Origin: Candidatus Thermodiscus eudorianus
GTDB taxonomy: Archaea; Thermoproteota; Thermoprotei_A; Sulfolobales; Acidilobaceae
Direction: 5' to 3'
Length of the DNA stretch: 64,000 nucleotides
Assembly (NCBI GenBank): GCA_015521085.1
Contig: WAOW01000005.1
Span: forward strand, 248,001 to 312,000
The notes beneath the pieces were generated by a model. The model searched no databases, was not told where the DNA came from, and saw only the letters and a program-made list of their open reading frames with translations. Of this stretch, positions 24,494-35,238 are shown in pieces. Position 1 is the first letter of the stretch, and each line of letters starts with the position of its first letter. The position numbers and the translations under genes were made by a program.

Positions 24494-26638
24494 TTAGCCT
24501 TTTTTGAATGCCTTTGGGAATCCCTTCACTAGATAATACACTATCCAGAGTATGGCCAGTCCAGCTATCACGTCACCGACCAGTCTAGCCCATATAATGT
24601 GCTGCATAGTCGGCTGGGTCCATATGCCAGCGAGCTTCCCGTCTGGAGTCACGAGGCTCTTGATATACCAGTATCCCAGCTGGCTTCCTGCGTCGAACTG
24701 CTTGTACATCATTACTCCAAGGCTCAGCAGTACCTGGAGGTAGAAGCCTACCGCGGTTATAACTACGGCCTTCCTTATATTCGGCAGGGCCTCGACCGGT
24801 ATCCCGCCGGCCAACACGAAGGCTATGACCCACATCAGCATGGTCGGCACTCCGTAGGCTAGGGGCATTGCTAGGTGTGCGTGGACCATTGTTGCCTGTG
24901 AGCCGTGTAGGTAGTAGTTTACTATTGGCATGTTGATTAGCCCGGCGCCGAAGGCCACGACGCCGATGGCCCCTCCTAGCGCCGCGACTAGCGTGAAGGT
25001 TAGGACTGTCTTCTGTATCTCGTTTTGTATCTCGCCCCTCTTCCACAGTACTATGGCGTATGCTATGACGAATCCTATGGGGAGTACCTCTAGAGTAGAT
25101 ATCGCGGCTCCTATATACATCCAGAAGGTGGGTTCTCCTCCCCAGTAGTAGTGGTGTGCCGTGCCTATCATACCGGTCGCTATCTCTAGGGTAGCGTCTA
25201 GACCGGCAACGGCTACTGCTAGCCTAGGCGGTACCATGCCGGTTATCACTAGCAGTATCAGTAGTATCGGTATCACTATCGCCGGCCAGAACCCTTCCAC
25301 GAAGGCGTGTATAGTTATCCACCTAAAGTACTCGTCCATGGTGAAGTTAGTCCATGGCTTGACGATTGGTAGCGCGCCTATGAAGGCTCCGAAGGCGGTG
25401 CCGCCTAGCCCGATTGAGAGTATCTTGAGTAGGGCGTTGAAGGGATACTGGTTCTGCTTGGCTACCTTGTAGGTTGTTACAGCCAGGTAGCCGACGAGGC
25501 CCGCTATAAGGAGTAGCCACACGGTTCCGAGGCTGACGACTGGCCTGCCCTGGCTGCCGAAGAGGAACCATAGGGAGTCCGGCATCTTGCCCAGGTAGCT
25601 GCTCCATAGACCTAGTAGTCCTAGTATCGCTACGAGGCCTCCAGCCAGCAGTATGGTTAGGGACTGCTGCTTGGTTATCTTGAGGCCGAAGTAGGGTAGG
25701 ACGAATAGTGCGAAGCTGACCCAGGTCACGGCGATCCAGAGTATCGCCAGGTTATAGTGTAGCCCTCTGGCTACGTTGAAGGGCAGTAGATGGCTTAGGT
25801 CTATGCCGTAGAGCTCGGGCTCTGCGTATAGGTGCATCATGTAGCCTCCCAGTAGCCCCTGCACGATCAAGCCGAGGGCCGCTAGGAGCATTCCGAGCAG
25901 TGCAACCCTCTGAGTTGGTGTTGGTTCTGGGAGGCTGACGGTTATCCTCTCGTCCCTCCAGTAGTCTATGAACTTTATTATAATGTAGCCAGCTATCGGC
26001 ATTATCACTAGTAGTAGCACGAATATCGTGATCCAAGTCGCCCTGGTCGCGTCTATAGTCTGCTCCACTAGGCCGGGAGTGTAGGGGAACCCGTTCGTGT
26101 ATCCCTTCATGGCGATCAGGGCTGTCCAGGTGAAATAGGCCGTTATCTTCGATATGTCCTCGTCTGTGAGCAGCTTGTCCAGCGCTAGTCTATCATTGAC
26201 GTACTCGTCTCTCCACAGCGATTTATAGTAGTTGTAGAGCTTCTCGTAGGCCCTAGCGACCTCGTCTCCGACGACAAAGGTCACAGGGCTGTGCTTCTCT
26301 ATCGATACGAGCTCGTTTCCAGGCTTACCATTGGCCTCCATTTGTATGAATTTCAGCGCGTAGGCTGTATAGTCGGTCCCGAAATACCCGCCGAATCCGA
26401 GCACGCTTCCATAATCTTGTATGCCGTATCTCTGTACCAGGTACTTGCCCTCTATGATATCGTCCTTGGTGAAGAGGACCGTGCCGTCGCTTGTAACAAC
26501 GCTCTCGGGGATCGGCGGTAGGTTCTGGAAGGTATAGGCGGCTGCAGCGAAATAGAACACGTAGACTAGTATAGCTACTATCAGGACGAGGCGTGCCCAC
26601 CCATTATTCCCATTTGAGGCCAAGTAACTCCACCCCAT
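24494..26638 (-). CDS. norZ: Quinol-dependent nitric oxide reductase (qNOR / NorZ)
   Basis: 714 residues with about 14 membrane helices. It reduces NO to N2O with quinol electrons, in the membrane. The N-terminal 220 residues are the extra qNOR part: helix 1, then a hydrophilic domain without a haem c motif (no CxxCH). The haem-copper oxidase core follows, with MDEYFRWITIHAFVEGFWPA, IGTAHHYYWGGEP, TLEVLPIGF and SQATMVHAHLAMPLAYG carrying the haem and FeB histidines. The ATG at 26638 is 165 bp from a divergent HTH regulator, with a 23-bp palindrome in between. Confidence 0.93.
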   Translation of the reverse strand: MGWSYLASNGNNGWARLVLIVAILVYVFYFAAAAYTFQNLPPIPESVVTSDGTVLFTKDDIIEGKYLVQRYGIQDYGSVLGFGGYFGTDYTAYALKFIQMEANGKPGNELVSIEKHSPVTFVVGDEVARAYEKLYNYYKSLWRDEYVNDRLALDKLLTDEDISKITAYFTWTALIAMKGYTNGFPYTPGLVEQTIDATRATWITIFVLLLVIMPIAGYIIIKFIDYWRDERITVSLPEPTPTQRVALLGMLLAALGLIVQGLLGGYMMHLYAEPELYGIDLSHLLPFNVARGLHYNLAILWIAVTWVSFALFVLPYFGLKITKQQSLTILLAGGLVAILGLLGLWSSYLGKMPDSLWFLFGSQGRPVVSLGTVWLLLIAGLVGYLAVTTYKVAKQNQYPFNALLKILSIGLGGTAFGAFIGALPIVKPWTNFTMDEYFRWITIHAFVEGFWPAIVIPILLILLVITGMVPPRLAVAVAGLDATLEIATGMIGTAHHYYWGGEPTFWMYIGAAISTLEVLPIGFVIAYAIVLWKRGEIQNEIQKTVLTFTLVAALGGAIGVVAFGAGLINMPIVNYYLHGSQATMVHAHLAMPLAYGVPTMLMWVIAFVLAGGIPVEALPNIRKAVVITAVGFYLQVLLSLGVMMYKQFDAGSQLGYWYIKSLVTPDGKLAGIWTQPTMQHIIWARLVGDVIAGLAILWIVYYLVKGFPKAFKKG

Positions 26639-26689
26639 GGAAGCCGCTTGCTCATTGAAGTGATGTGGGGCTATGGGACTACTAGAGAC

Positions 26690-26712
26690 AACGGATAACC
26701 AGGTTAACCGTT
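26690..26712. promoter_or_regulatory. 23-bp palindromic operator between norZ and the HTH regulator
   Basis: AACGGATAACC-A-GGTTAACCGTT: the arms match at 10 of 11 positions. On the minus strand the site lies about 25 bp downstream of GTATATAAAA (26733-26742), the likely norZ TATA box, so it covers the expected norZ start and suits a repressor. For the plus-strand regulator (TATA-like CCTTAAATAAAGG, 26755-26767) it is an upstream site. Confidence 0.7.
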
Positions 26713-26732
26713 CCCCAGCCGGAGACCGGGAG

Positions 26733-26767
26733 TTTTATATACAACTATATTCCACCTTAAATAAAGG
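26733..26767. promoter_or_regulatory. Divergent core promoters of norZ and the HTH regulator
   Basis: TTTTATATAC (26733-26742), read on the minus strand as GTATATAAAA, is placed to serve norZ. CCTTAAATAAAGG (26755-26767) is placed to serve the plus-strand regulator, whose ATG at 26804 is preceded by GGAGGG near 26787. Confidence 0.5.
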
Positions 26768-26803
26768 CTGGCAAACCAGTTCCTCTGGAGGGTATATGAG
26801 TTT

Positions 26804-27286
26804 ATGAAGCTGCTCAAGGTGACTATGAAGCAGTGCGACCTGCTCCGTCAGTTGAAGCCAGACGAGTACCTAGGCACTAGAATAGGCACATGCCCGGCCA
26901 AGATCGAGCACATCGTAGTGTCGAATCGACGGGTACACGTGTTGAAGAAGAGCTGTGACGACTGTGTCCTCGCGAAGCTCATGCGTGCTACACACGTCAT
27001 AGGACAACCCGTTATAAGAGGCGACGAGACTATAGTCTTCATAGTGAGAGACAACAAGTATACCAGGAGGCTCCTCAAGGAGCATAGCTATGAGATAGTC
27101 GATGTCGGCGAGGTGGACTATAGGGAGGTTTATTTGACCCTACGGCAGAAGGAGGCTCTGCGCATGCTGGCTAATGGCGAGGCCTCTAACATATCGAGGC
27201 TAGCTAGAAAGCTTGGAATATCAAAGCCAGCGGCCCTGAAGCTGGTTAAGAGCAGTATTAAGAAGCTGGCCAGCAAGTACTCTTAG
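26804..27286 (+). CDS. Cysteine-containing HTH regulator (Bat/HTH_10-like), divergent from norZ
   Basis: 160 residues. The C-terminal 50 residues form a helix-turn-helix of the bacterio-opsin-activator type: LTLRQKEALRMLANGE followed by ARKLGISKPAALKLVKSS. The N-terminal domain has four cysteines, C11, C30, C51 and C54 (the last pair as SCDDC), a possible metal, Fe-S or thiol sensor. Haloarchaeal regulators of anaerobic respiration (NarO, DmsR) share this build: N-terminal cysteines plus a Bat-type HTH. Its position next to norZ with a palindrome between suggests it controls NO reduction. Sensing of NO or redox is inference. Its stop overlaps the convergent thioredoxin-like gene by 4 nt. Confidence 0.8.
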   Translation: MKLLKVTMKQCDLLRQLKPDEYLGTRIGTCPAKIEHIVVSNRRVHVLKKSCDDCVLAKLMRATHVIGQPVIRGDETIVFIVRDNKYTRRLLKEHSYEIVDVGEVDYREVYLTLRQKEALRMLANGEASNISRLARKLGISKPAALKLVKSSIKKLASKYS

Positions 27287-27756
27287 TCGAGCTCTTCAGC
27301 GACTGGTATTGGGCACTGGCCTTTTTCCAGGAGATTGGCTAGGAACTCTTCTAAGACCTCTGGAGGCACTAGCCCTACGAGCCTATCCACTTCCCTGCCG
27401 TTGTGGAATGCTATCGTTGTCGGGGTACCCATTATGTATAGCGCTCCTGCCAGTTCGAAGAGGCGTGCGGCGTTTACCTTGAAGAAGTATACTCGGTCTC
27501 CTAGTATAGCGGCGGCCTCCTCCATGAGGGGCTCCATCATCCTGCAGTAGGGGCATGTGGGCGTGTAGAAGAAGCCTATCGCTAGTCTACACGTTGAGAT
27601 GGCCTTCTTGAATTCCTCTATCGTGTTGATTTCGACGAGTTCCTTCCTGGGTTTTATCTTGCAGCACTTCCTTAGCTTCTCTTGTATTAAGAGTTCTTGT
27701 ATGATCTTTTCCCTGGCTTTCTCTAGTACTAGCTCCTCGTCCATCTCGTATTCCAC
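27283..27756 (-). CDS. Thioredoxin-like protein with N-terminal extension
   Basis: 157 residues. A thioredoxin fold with the active site TPTCPYCRMM (C68-P-Y-C71), the cis-proline loop MGTPTTIAF, and an N-terminal charged helix of about 45 residues containing a CC pair (C31-C32). C56 is a further cysteine. The CPYC motif and the extension set it apart from the CGPC thioredoxin at 42589; glutaredoxin-like or protein-disulphide-type activity is likely. It lies between the nor regulator and ferritin and could supply electrons to the peroxiredoxins, which is inference. ATG 27756 or 27744 are possible starts. Confidence 0.8.
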   Translation of the reverse strand: MEYEMDEELVLEKAREKIIQELLIQEKLRKCCKIKPRKELVEINTIEEFKKAISTCRLAIGFFYTPTCPYCRMMEPLMEEAAAILGDRVYFFKVNAARLFELAGALYIMGTPTTIAFHNGREVDRLVGLVPPEVLEEFLANLLEKGQCPIPVAEELD

Positions 27757-27802
27757 CCGGGGTTTGTCTTTTGGCCTCTACTGGCATGCTAGGAAACGCC
27801 CT

Positions 27803-27856
27803 TATATAGGGGCCTATATATCATACATAATATTATTATAGTTTATATAATATACT
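27803..27856. promoter_or_regulatory. AT-rich divergent promoter region of the thioredoxin-like and ferritin genes
   Basis: TATATAGG-GG-CCTATATA (27803-27820) is a perfect 8+2+8 palindrome that contains a TATA box in both directions; on the minus strand CCTATATAAGG suits the thioredoxin-like gene. GTTTATATAATATAC (from about 27841) suits ferritin. The 150-bp region is strikingly AT-rich. No other feature is seen in it. Confidence 0.45.
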
Positions 27857-27908
27857 GTACTAAATGATATATATCGGTGTGATTCACAGGGCCGAAATGT
27901 GAGGAGTC

Positions 27909-28400
27909 TTGATCCCAAAGGAGCTACAGGACGAGTTAAACAAGCAATTAAACAGGGAACTGTACTCGGCGTACCTATACCTCTCAATGGCAGCGTACTT
28001 CGACGACAAAGGCCTCGGCGGGTTCGCCCACTGGATGAAGGTACAGGCCAAGGAGGAGTTGGAGCATGCAATGAAGTTCTACGAATTCATAAACGACCGT
28101 GGAGGCAGGGTGGAGCTATACAAGGTAGACGAGCCCCCTAGGGAGTGGAAGAGCGTGACAGACGTGTTCAGGGAGGCCCTAGAGCACGAGAAGACGATAA
28201 CCAAGCACATAAACGACCTCGTGGATCTGGCTAGGAAGCTCGACGACAAGCCGACGGAGGTATTCCTGCACTGGTTTGTGACGGAGCAGGTAGAAGAGGA
28301 GAAGACCTTCCAGGAGATACTACAGTTATTGGAGTTCAGCGGCGAGACCCCACAGGCCGTGCTCATGTTGAATGCCAGGCTCGGACAGAGGAAGCACTGA
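27909..28400 (+). CDS. Ferritin (non-haem iron storage protein)
   Basis: 163 residues forming the four-helix ferritin subunit. Ferroxidase ligands are visible: the Glu in NRELYSAYLYL, the Glu/His pair in EELEHAMKFYEF, the Glu in ALEHEKTITKHI and the acid cluster in TEQVEEEKTF. It oxidises and stores iron in a 24-mer cage. The start is the TTG at 27909 behind GGAG. It is followed by a T-rich stretch and a peroxiredoxin with its own TATA box, so the two are separate but adjacent oxidative-stress units. Confidence 0.92.
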   Translation: MIPKELQDELNKQLNRELYSAYLYLSMAAYFDDKGLGGFAHWMKVQAKEELEHAMKFYEFINDRGGRVELYKVDEPPREWKSVTDVFREALEHEKTITKHINDLVDLARKLDDKPTEVFLHWFVTEQVEEEKTFQEILQLLEFSGETPQAVLMLNARLGQRKH

Positions 28401-28410
28401 GATAATAAAA

Positions 28411-28429
28411 CAATTTTATATTCTTTTAA
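28411..28429 (+). terminator. T-rich terminator after ferritin
   Basis: CAATTTTATATTCTTTTAA follows the ferritin stop by about 10 nt. The T-tracts fit archaeal intrinsic termination. A TATA-like ACTTATAA for the next gene lies at 28453-28460. Confidence 0.45.
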
Positions 28430-28491
28430 TATAATATATACCCAAATCTAATACTTATAACTACCAGACTTAAAGTAACCGGTGGAACTAC

Positions 28492-28962
28492 GTGGTCGAG
28501 GTAGGCGATATAGCGCCCGACTTCAGGTTGCCGGACGAGAACTTCAACCAGGTCACACTAAAGCAACTCCTAGGAGAAGGCAAGCCAGTCATCCTGGTCT
28601 TCTTCCCAGCAGCCTTCAGCCCCGTCTGCACGGCAGAGCTATGCGCTTTCAGGGACAAGATGGCGAAGCTGGAGAAGGCCAATGCGACAGTCGTGGGGAT
28701 AAGCACCGACAGCCCCTGGTGCCTGAAGGAATTCAAAGCCGCAAACAGGCTACAGTTCCCCTTACTGAGCGACTATAACAGGGAGGTCATCAGGCTGTAT
28801 GGAGTTGTCCACGACGAGATACTAGGGTTGCGCTATCTGGCTAAGAGAGCGGTCTTCATCATAGATGGAGAGGGCAGGGTTGCTTGGAAGTGGGTTAGCG
28901 ACGATCCCAGAGTAGAGCCGGATTACGATGAGGTTATATCGGTGGCGTCGTCTATAGCTTAA
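28492..28962 (+). CDS. Peroxiredoxin, AhpE/Bcp-like, multi-cysteine
   Basis: 156 residues. The peroxidatic cysteine is C46 in FFPAAFSPVCTAELCAF; C51 and C77 are candidates for the resolving residue. The PxxxSPVC form and the CTAELCAFRD sequence distinguish it from the single-cysteine enzyme at 19372. GTG start at 28492 with GGTGG upstream. It probably removes hydrogen peroxide or peroxynitrite in the cytoplasm; the latter would suit the NO reductase nearby, but that is inference. Confidence 0.9.
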   Translation: MVEVGDIAPDFRLPDENFNQVTLKQLLGEGKPVILVFFPAAFSPVCTAELCAFRDKMAKLEKANATVVGISTDSPWCLKEFKAANRLQFPLLSDYNREVIRLYGVVHDEILGLRYLAKRAVFIIDGEGRVAWKWVSDDPRVEPDYDEVISVASSIA

Positions 28963-28981
28963 TAGGATTTATTTTATTGTC

Positions 28982-29024
28982 TTTAACGGGGTTTACTTAC
29001 ATAATGTTATTTAACACCGTTAAA
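28982..29024 (+). promoter_or_regulatory. Operator sites upstream of 2-oxoacid:ferredoxin oxidoreductase
   Basis: TTTAAC-ACC-GTTAAA at 29010-29024 is a perfect 6+3+6 palindrome, identical on the opposite strand to the core of the sufC site (9015-9029). A second, imperfect copy TTTAAC-GGG-GTTTAC starts at 28982, 28 bp upstream centre to centre. The position of the TATA box is unclear (ATTTATTTTA near 28968 or ACATAATG near 28999). Confidence 0.6.
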
Positions 29025-29056
29025 GTTATAGGGTAGGATGGAGCCGGTGAATAGAG

Positions 29057-31913
<2,857 letters not shown>

Positions 31914-31933
31914 CTGTTTTTATAAAAACCCCA

Positions 31934-33244
31934 CTACTTCTCGATCCTATATGGCTTAACCATTTTTTCCAGGTCGAGCAACTCCCTAACCCGGTCCGGC
32001 TCCAGTCCAGCCTCCTCTAACGCCTCCTCTAGAGAAGCCCCCTCCTGGAGCCTCTTAACTATAGCGGCCACCCTATCATAGCCCAGCACAGGCGACAGCA
32101 CAGTCAATAACGCAGCGCTCCTGTAGGCCAGGCTCCTCATCCTATCGGGCCTAGGCTCGATACTGGGTAGGACGAGATCGCTCATCTTGCCGAGGGCCTC
32201 CAATAATAGCTTGGCTTGAACCACTACATTATACCCCGTGACGGGTATACCCATGCTCAGCTCGAACTCGCCCAGCATAGAGGCGTTGGATATCGTGGCG
32301 TCGATGCCGACGGCCTGTGTAGAGGCTTGCATTATAGCCTCTAGGGTCACGGGATTCCTCTTACCAGGCATAATACTGCTCCCGGGGATATCCTGTCTAA
32401 TGTCTATCTCGCCAATCCCGGTGAAGGGCCCGCTGAACATAAGCCTAAGGTCCTGGGATAGCCTCCACAGCTCTAGGGCTATAACCCTGTAGACGGAGCT
32501 CAAGAGAACTATATCGGTTAACAACCGCATGGCTCTGAAGGTGTTCGCCGGTGAGACCGGTAGCCCCGAGAGCCTGGCAAGCTCGTTTATGGCAAGATCC
32601 CTGTACCCCTCGGGCGAATTGACCCCCGTGCCGACAGCGGTGCCGCCTAGAGGAACCTCTCCCACGTACTCTAACGCATGGCCCAGTAGCCTGTAGTCGT
32701 GCCTGAAAGCGTCTAGATAAGCTGAGAGTTCCTGGCCGAGTGTTACCGGGAGCGCGTCTCTTAGATGCGTCCTCCCAGGCTTCACTAACCCGCTATACTC
32801 CTCAACATACCTCGACAGTACATCGATTAGCCTCCTAAGGGAGTCTCTGACCTTGACCCCCGTTTTTAAGGCAGCCAGACGGATGGCTGTTGGGACGACG
32901 TCGTTGCTACTCTGGCTCATGTTCACGTCGTCGAGTGGATGGACTTTTACGCCGTGATTCTCCCATGCTTTCCTGGCTATTACCTCGTTCACGTTTAGGT
33001 TGAGCCCGGTCCCGCTCCCAGTCTGGAAGACGTCAACATCGATGTCTCTATCGTATTTGCCGTCGGCGAGCCTTAGGGCCTCGGCCTTGATAGCCCTATA
33101 CTTGTCAGGGGAGAGTAGGCCTAGCCTGTAATTGGCCTCAGCCGCGGCAGCCTTTACCAGCCCCATACCCCATATGATCTCACGGGGAAAACGGGTGCCT
33201 GTATCGAGGTAGCCCGTCCTAGCCTTCTCGACATATGACCCCAT
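31934..33244 (-). CDS. fumC: Fumarate hydratase, class II
   Basis: 436 residues. Interconverts fumarate and malate. The family signature GSSIMPGKRNPVTLEA is present, with DVFQTGSGTGLNLNVNEV, VKPGRTHLRDALPVTLGQE and LGGTAVGTGVNSP. Aspartase and argininosuccinate lyase share the signature, but the TGSGTGLNLNVNEV and GRTHLRDALP blocks favour fumarase. Slightly shorter than bacterial FumC (about 460). With citrate synthase and the 2-oxoacid oxidoreductase it makes up the citric-acid-cycle content of this window. Confidence 0.88.
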   Translation of the reverse strand: MGSYVEKARTGYLDTGTRFPREIIWGMGLVKAAAAEANYRLGLLSPDKYRAIKAEALRLADGKYDRDIDVDVFQTGSGTGLNLNVNEVIARKAWENHGVKVHPLDDVNMSQSSNDVVPTAIRLAALKTGVKVRDSLRRLIDVLSRYVEEYSGLVKPGRTHLRDALPVTLGQELSAYLDAFRHDYRLLGHALEYVGEVPLGGTAVGTGVNSPEGYRDLAINELARLSGLPVSPANTFRAMRLLTDIVLLSSVYRVIALELWRLSQDLRLMFSGPFTGIGEIDIRQDIPGSSIMPGKRNPVTLEAIMQASTQAVGIDATISNASMLGEFELSMGIPVTGYNVVVQAKLLLEALGKMSDLVLPSIEPRPDRMRSLAYRSAALLTVLSPVLGYDRVAAIVKRLQEGASLEEALEEAGLEPDRVRELLDLEKMVKPYRIEK

Positions 33245-33329
33245 GCGCTAGCCCTGGAAGCATATACGTTACATGCAAGATATATCTCAGCACATATACG
33301 AGGTGTCGTCCACCACCGCTCTCCGGAGA

Positions 33330-35078
33330 CTACTTCTCAACGGAACCCTCCTGGCGCAGCAGGAACTGCACTGCCGGCCACAGTATCTTCAACGCGTCCT
33401 CCACGGTGTTGACAGTATGGCCCATGTCAGGTGCAATATATGCCTCGAACGTCTTGCCATGCTCGGCGGCCTTATCCATGAAGCGGAGGACCGGTTTCAG
33501 GGGAGTCCTCGAATCATTCTGGGGGTGTATGATCATCAGGGGGTCCCTCAGGTTCTCGACGAAGTTGATGGGACTCCTATCATCCCACAGCTCTGTTCTC
33601 CCGCCGAACACCATGTGTATGAATGACTTGAACGCGGCGTCACTCAACTCGTACATCTCCCTCCAATCGACGACGCTAGCCCCGGCGACGCCGGCCTTGT
33701 ACTCGCCGGGCTTCTTCGTGAGGGCGCACATAGTCATGTAGCCTCCATAGCTGTACCCCATTATGTACACGTGGCTGGCTAATCCCGATTCCATAGCCCA
33801 TCTGGTAGCGCTGATAATATCCTCCAGCTCGCCCCCACAGGGATCGCCTATAATCTTCAGCCTCCACCTCTCACCATAGCCAGTGCTACCCCTGTAATTC
33901 ACCATTAGAACGTGGAAGCCGGCCAAGGCCAGGCCTCCTGCTAGTACGTTCCACATATCGGCGTCCTCGGCGAAGGGACCCCCATGCACTAATACCACTG
34001 TGGGGCCTGGCTTGGAGGCCCTATTGCTCTCTAGATAGAACACTGGGACCCTCTCCCCGTCGAAGCTCTCGACTAGAGCAAACCCACTGCTACCTAGCGC
34101 CCCGGTTACATTGCTTGGCACGGACCCGGTTAGTAGGACCTCATAGTCGTTGCCTCCCAGCTTTATGATCCTGGGTGGGAGCGAGAGGCTGGTATGCGTT
34201 ACTGCAAGCCCGCCCTTCCACTCGTAGACTGCTCCATGGATCCCTTCTGGGGCCTTTACTAGACGCCCGTCTAGGAATATCTTGCTCCTGCCGTTTTTCC
34301 TGGCCACCGCGATGAGGGACCCTCCTGGCGTGTACCCGATGTAGTTGAACGAGACGGGCTTGTACTCTTTAAGGTCATCTCCTGGCAGTGAAAGTTCGCT
34401 GTCCTCCATTGTGGCTGGGTCTAGCTTCATCAACACCGCGTTATCGCTCCTGTCGAGTGTATAGACTATGGAGTCGTCGGGGGCTATCCTGGCCATGAGT
34501 ATGCTCCCATCAGGCCTCTCGTGGATTTTGACGTCCCCCTTCTCTAGGTCTGCTATGAAGAGCTGGAACTTCCCCGTGGTGGGCTTTAGGGCTCCGATGC
34601 CGACCGCTATAGGCCACTTATGGTCTATCACGGCGGCGAAGCCCGGGAGCGTGGCTACCTTACTCCTCTTACCGTCTCTAACAAGGAATATCGCGTTTTC
34701 AGCCATGGTCGCTGCCCCGTACACTAGAACCTCGTCGTCGTAGGAGCCGCCTAGTATACGAGCTGGCTCGACGCCCTCAACGGGCTTCTCGACCCCTGGC
34801 GCGTCAGGGTCGATCTCGTATAGCATGTACTGTTCCCTGCCCTTGGCGACGTCCCTCATTATAATGGCCTTGGATACATTGTACTTGGCTTCGAGGACGC
34901 CGTTAACAGGCTTCTCGTTGAGCTTCACGAGCCTGCTCCCATCGTAGGTGTAGACGTTGGTCTTGCCCTCGCGTAGAGCCGATACAAGTAGTCTTTCGCC
35001 TATAACTCCCCGTAGACCGTATAAGTCCGTGTTGAGTAGGCTGATTATTTCATCGAGTATCCTCGCATAAGGGTGCAT
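33330..35078 (-). CDS. Acylaminoacyl peptidase (prolyl oligopeptidase family S9C)
   Basis: 582 residues, the same length as the Aeropyrum pernix enzyme. An N-terminal beta-propeller (residues about 20-320) covers an alpha/beta-hydrolase domain. The triad is S443 (GYSYGGY), D522 (PQNDSRTPL) and H554 (DMGHTVN); in the A. pernix protein these are S445, D524 and H556. KIIGDPCGGELED and GASVVDW blocks are near-identical to that enzyme as I remember it. It removes N-acylated residues from short peptides in the cytoplasm. It is monocistronic, with an AT-rich upstream region. Confidence 0.93.
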   Translation of the reverse strand: MHPYARILDEIISLLNTDLYGLRGVIGERLLVSALREGKTNVYTYDGSRLVKLNEKPVNGVLEAKYNVSKAIIMRDVAKGREQYMLYEIDPDAPGVEKPVEGVEPARILGGSYDDEVLVYGAATMAENAIFLVRDGKRSKVATLPGFAAVIDHKWPIAVGIGALKPTTGKFQLFIADLEKGDVKIHERPDGSILMARIAPDDSIVYTLDRSDNAVLMKLDPATMEDSELSLPGDDLKEYKPVSFNYIGYTPGGSLIAVARKNGRSKIFLDGRLVKAPEGIHGAVYEWKGGLAVTHTSLSLPPRIIKLGGNDYEVLLTGSVPSNVTGALGSSGFALVESFDGERVPVFYLESNRASKPGPTVVLVHGGPFAEDADMWNVLAGGLALAGFHVLMVNYRGSTGYGERWRLKIIGDPCGGELEDIISATRWAMESGLASHVYIMGYSYGGYMTMCALTKKPGEYKAGVAGASVVDWREMYELSDAAFKSFIHMVFGGRTELWDDRSPINFVENLRDPLMIIHPQNDSRTPLKPVLRFMDKAAEHGKTFEAYIAPDMGHTVNTVEDALKILWPAVQFLLRQEGSVEK

Positions 35079-35238
35079 GTGAGAGACACCTCAAGGGATA
35101 ATAACCGTGATACAGGTATAAATATATTAATAATGAAAATAGGGATTTGAATTAAGCAGCAATGCCGAGGGATCAACGGGGGTGCGAGGGCTAGAAATAG
35201 TAGTACGGGGCCAGGCTTAATACTAGAGGCCAGAGGCG

